Below, one piece after another: positions 62,667 to 64,000 of a DNA stretch of 64,000 nucleotides (position 1 is the first letter of the stretch; every line of letters begins with the position of its first letter). A program made the position numbers and the translations under genes. The DNA is from Corynebacterium sp. p3-SID1056 (lineage in GTDB: Bacteria; Actinomycetota; Actinomycetes; Mycobacteriales; Mycobacteriaceae), in assembly GCF_025152525.1 (NCBI RefSeq), contig NZ_JALXXL010000007.1, positions 1-64,000 of the forward strand, in the 5' to 3' direction. The notes below the pieces were generated by a model, which saw only the letters and a list, made by a program, of their open reading frames with translations, was not told the DNA's origin and did not search any database.

Positions 62667-63809
62667 CTACTCGGCGGCCAAAATATCGGTGACGATGCCG
62701 TCGGCAAGCAGCCTGCCCGCATCCGTGACCGCAATGCGCTCGCCGGAAGTCAGCAGCCCGCCGCGTACATGCTTTTCGACGACCCCCCGCGCCCCACCGC
62801 CGACCCAACCGGCAGGAATCCCCTCTTTGAGCCGTAGCCCGAGCATCACCTGCTCGTCGTGGTGCTGGGTGTCGTTGAGCGTTTCCGAAAAATCCACCGG
62901 CAGCTCGCCGGCGCGTAGCAGTGCGGCGTAGCGCTCGGGCCGCTTGACGTTGGCGAAGCGCTCACGCCCGATATAGGAGTGCGCGCCCGGCCCCGCGCCC
63001 CACCACTGCCCGCCGCGCCAGTAGAGCAGGTTGTGGCGGCACTCCCCGCCCGGCTTTGCCCAGTTCGACACCTCATACCAGTCGAAACCGGCGTGCTCGA
63101 GCACCAGGGCGATGAGTTCGTAACGGCGGGCGTAGACCTCCTCTTCGGGTGCCGGCAGCTCGCCGCGGCGGACTTTGCGCGCCATCGCCGTGCCGTCCTC
63201 CACGATCAGCGAGTAGGCGGAGACGTGGTCCACGTCAGCAGACAGGATAGCGTCGAGGGTTTTACGCACGTCATCGTCGGTTTCCGTCGGCGTGCCGTAG
63301 ATCATGTCCAGGTTCACGTGCGCGAAGCCTGCGGCACGCGCCTCTTTCGCCGCCGCGACGGCGCGGCCCGGGGTGTGCGCCCGGTCAAGCACCTTGAGCA
63401 CCGGCGCGGACGCCGACTGCATGCCCAAAGACACACGCGTAAAGCCCGCGTCCACCAGGCCCGCGAAATATTCGGGGCTCGTGGACTCCGGGTTCGACTC
63501 CGTGGTCACCTCGGCACCGCCCGCGAGCCCGAAGGTGGCGCGCACCGCGTCCAGCACGCGAGCCAGCCCCGCCGCGCCGAGCAGGGACGGCGTGCCGCCG
63601 CCGATAAACACCGTGTGCGCACCGCGCGCGGCGACCCGCGCCGCGGCGAGTTCAAGCTCGAGCTCCAACGCGTCAAGGTATTCCGCATGGGAGGACTCCA
63701 CCTCGTTAGGCGTATAGGTGTTGAAGTCGCAGTAGCCGCAGCGGGTCGCACAGAAGGGGACGTGAATGTAGACACCGAAGGTGTCTCGACCTGTCTCGGA
63801 TTCAGCCAT
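62667..63809 (-). CDS. hemW: HemW-type radical SAM protein (heme chaperone, formerly called coproporphyrinogen oxidase)
   Basis: 380 residues, ATG start. The radical-SAM cluster motif C-x3-C-x2-C is in HVPFCATRCGYCDFNTYTPN, with the GGGTPSLL and MQSASAPVLKVLDRAHTPG motifs of the family and the HemN_C domain at the end (GLRLKEGIPAGWVGGGARGV). The extra Cys of true HemN (CxxxCxxCxC) is not present, as usual for HemW, so it is more likely a heme-handling chaperone. Directly upstream of hrcA, same direction. Confidence 0.93.
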   Translation of the reverse strand: MAESETGRDTFGVYIHVPFCATRCGYCDFNTYTPNEVESSHAEYLDALELELELAAARVAARGAHTVFIGGGTPSLLGAAGLARVLDAVRATFGLAGGAEVTTESNPESTSPEYFAGLVDAGFTRVSLGMQSASAPVLKVLDRAHTPGRAVAAAKEARAAGFAHVNLDMIYGTPTETDDDVRKTLDAILSADVDHVSAYSLIVEDGTAMARKVRRGELPAPEEEVYARRYELIALVLEHAGFDWYEVSNWAKPGGECRHNLLYWRGGQWWGAGPGAHSYIGRERFANVKRPERYAALLRAGELPVDFSETLNDTQHHDEQVMLGLRLKEGIPAGWVGGGARGVVEKHVRGGLLTSGERIAVTDAGRLLADGIVTDILAAE

Positions 63810-63818
63810 GCGGCTAGT

Positions 63819-64000
63819 CTAGGCGCCGCGGCGCGAACGCTTCGCGGCCACCTTTTCCACGATCCGGTTGATGCGGGCGCGCTCTTCCAAAAACTCCGGC
63901 GGGTTCGTCCCGCGCATGGTGCGCGCGAACGCCGGGTGGTCTACGCACACGGTCTCGACCCACCCGTCGACAACGGCCTCGACGAGCTCCGAGACGGTGG
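63819..64000 (-). CDS. C-terminal end of an unidentified gene, cut by window edge
   Basis: The minus-strand frame ending in TAG at 63819-63821 is open to the window edge. Its translation includes SELVEAVVDGWVETVCVDHP and EFLEERARINRIVEKVAAKR, helical and basic at the end. In other actinobacteria a DUF3097 gene often neighbours hemW, but the piece seen is too short to assign. Confidence 0.6.
   Translation of the reverse strand, partial: TVSELVEAVVDGWVETVCVDHPAFARTMRGTNPPEFLEERARINRIVEKVAAKRSRRGA

Overview
The window is a piece of a chromosome from the genus Corynebacterium (species not determined). The right two thirds are GC-rich (by eye, above 60%) and keep gene order known from Corynebacteriales. 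One run is ppx2, DUF501, ftsB/divIC, eno, an lpqU-like lytic transglycosylase and mazG. Another is dnaG, then dgt facing a TPM-domain protein. A third is glyS, then smtB/ArsR and zur, then uppS, recO and era. The last is a CorC/CBS protein, ybeY, phoH, rsmE, dnaJ2, hrcA and hemW. These are orthologues of the Mycobacterium tuberculosis Rv1021-1026, Rv2343-2345 and Rv2357-2388 neighbourhoods. No tRNA, rRNA or CRISPR array was found by eye.

Region 1 (1-23.3 kb) is an AT-richer accessory island for a surface glycopolymer, bounded on the left by a truncated IS3-type transposase gene. It encodes UDP-GlcNAc 2-epimerase (wecB) and UDP-ManNAc dehydrogenase (wecC), which together would supply UDP-ManNAcA. 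It also has a TagGH/Wzm-Wzt-type ABC exporter, about eight glycosyltransferases (two are GT4-like plus GT2 fusions with a shared N-terminal architecture), two paralogous alpha/beta-hydrolase-like proteins, a coiled-coil protein and several small unknowns. Genes lie in alternating blocks: minus 0.7-6.7, plus 7.0-9.5, minus 9.6-14.0, plus 14.2-15.9, minus 15.9-23.3 kb. No lipid-carrier priming transferase is visible, so part of the pathway must lie elsewhere. Several fragments (about 2.0-2.2 and 8.3-8.5 kb) look like decayed genes.

Region 2 (23.3-40.7 kb) is core genome with insertions. A DUF3644/HEPN-type gene sits between DUF501 and ftsB. Three large or mid-size secreted unknowns cluster near dnaG, whose zinc-ribbon ligands are mostly lost. 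A secreted RNase Sa-like guanyl ribonuclease overlaps a barstar-like inhibitor gene and is followed by two copies of a related palindrome. An overlapping operon follows: cstA, a small protein ending in Cys-Cys, and an ArsA/Get3-like ATPase.

Region 3 (40.7-64 kb) is mostly housekeeping: dGTPase, TPM protein, glycyl-tRNA synthetase, zinc regulators, undecaprenyl/decaprenyl diphosphate synthase, recO, era, and the ybeY-phoH-rsmE-dnaJ-hrcA-hemW string. Between era and the CorC gene there is a 6.4 kb accessory block: an HNH endonuclease, an ABC-class P-loop ATPase, FmdB, formamidase and two tandem pyridoxal kinase-like genes. A CIRCE-like operator overlaps the hrcA start.

All names are from reading protein sequence and gene order; no database search was run.
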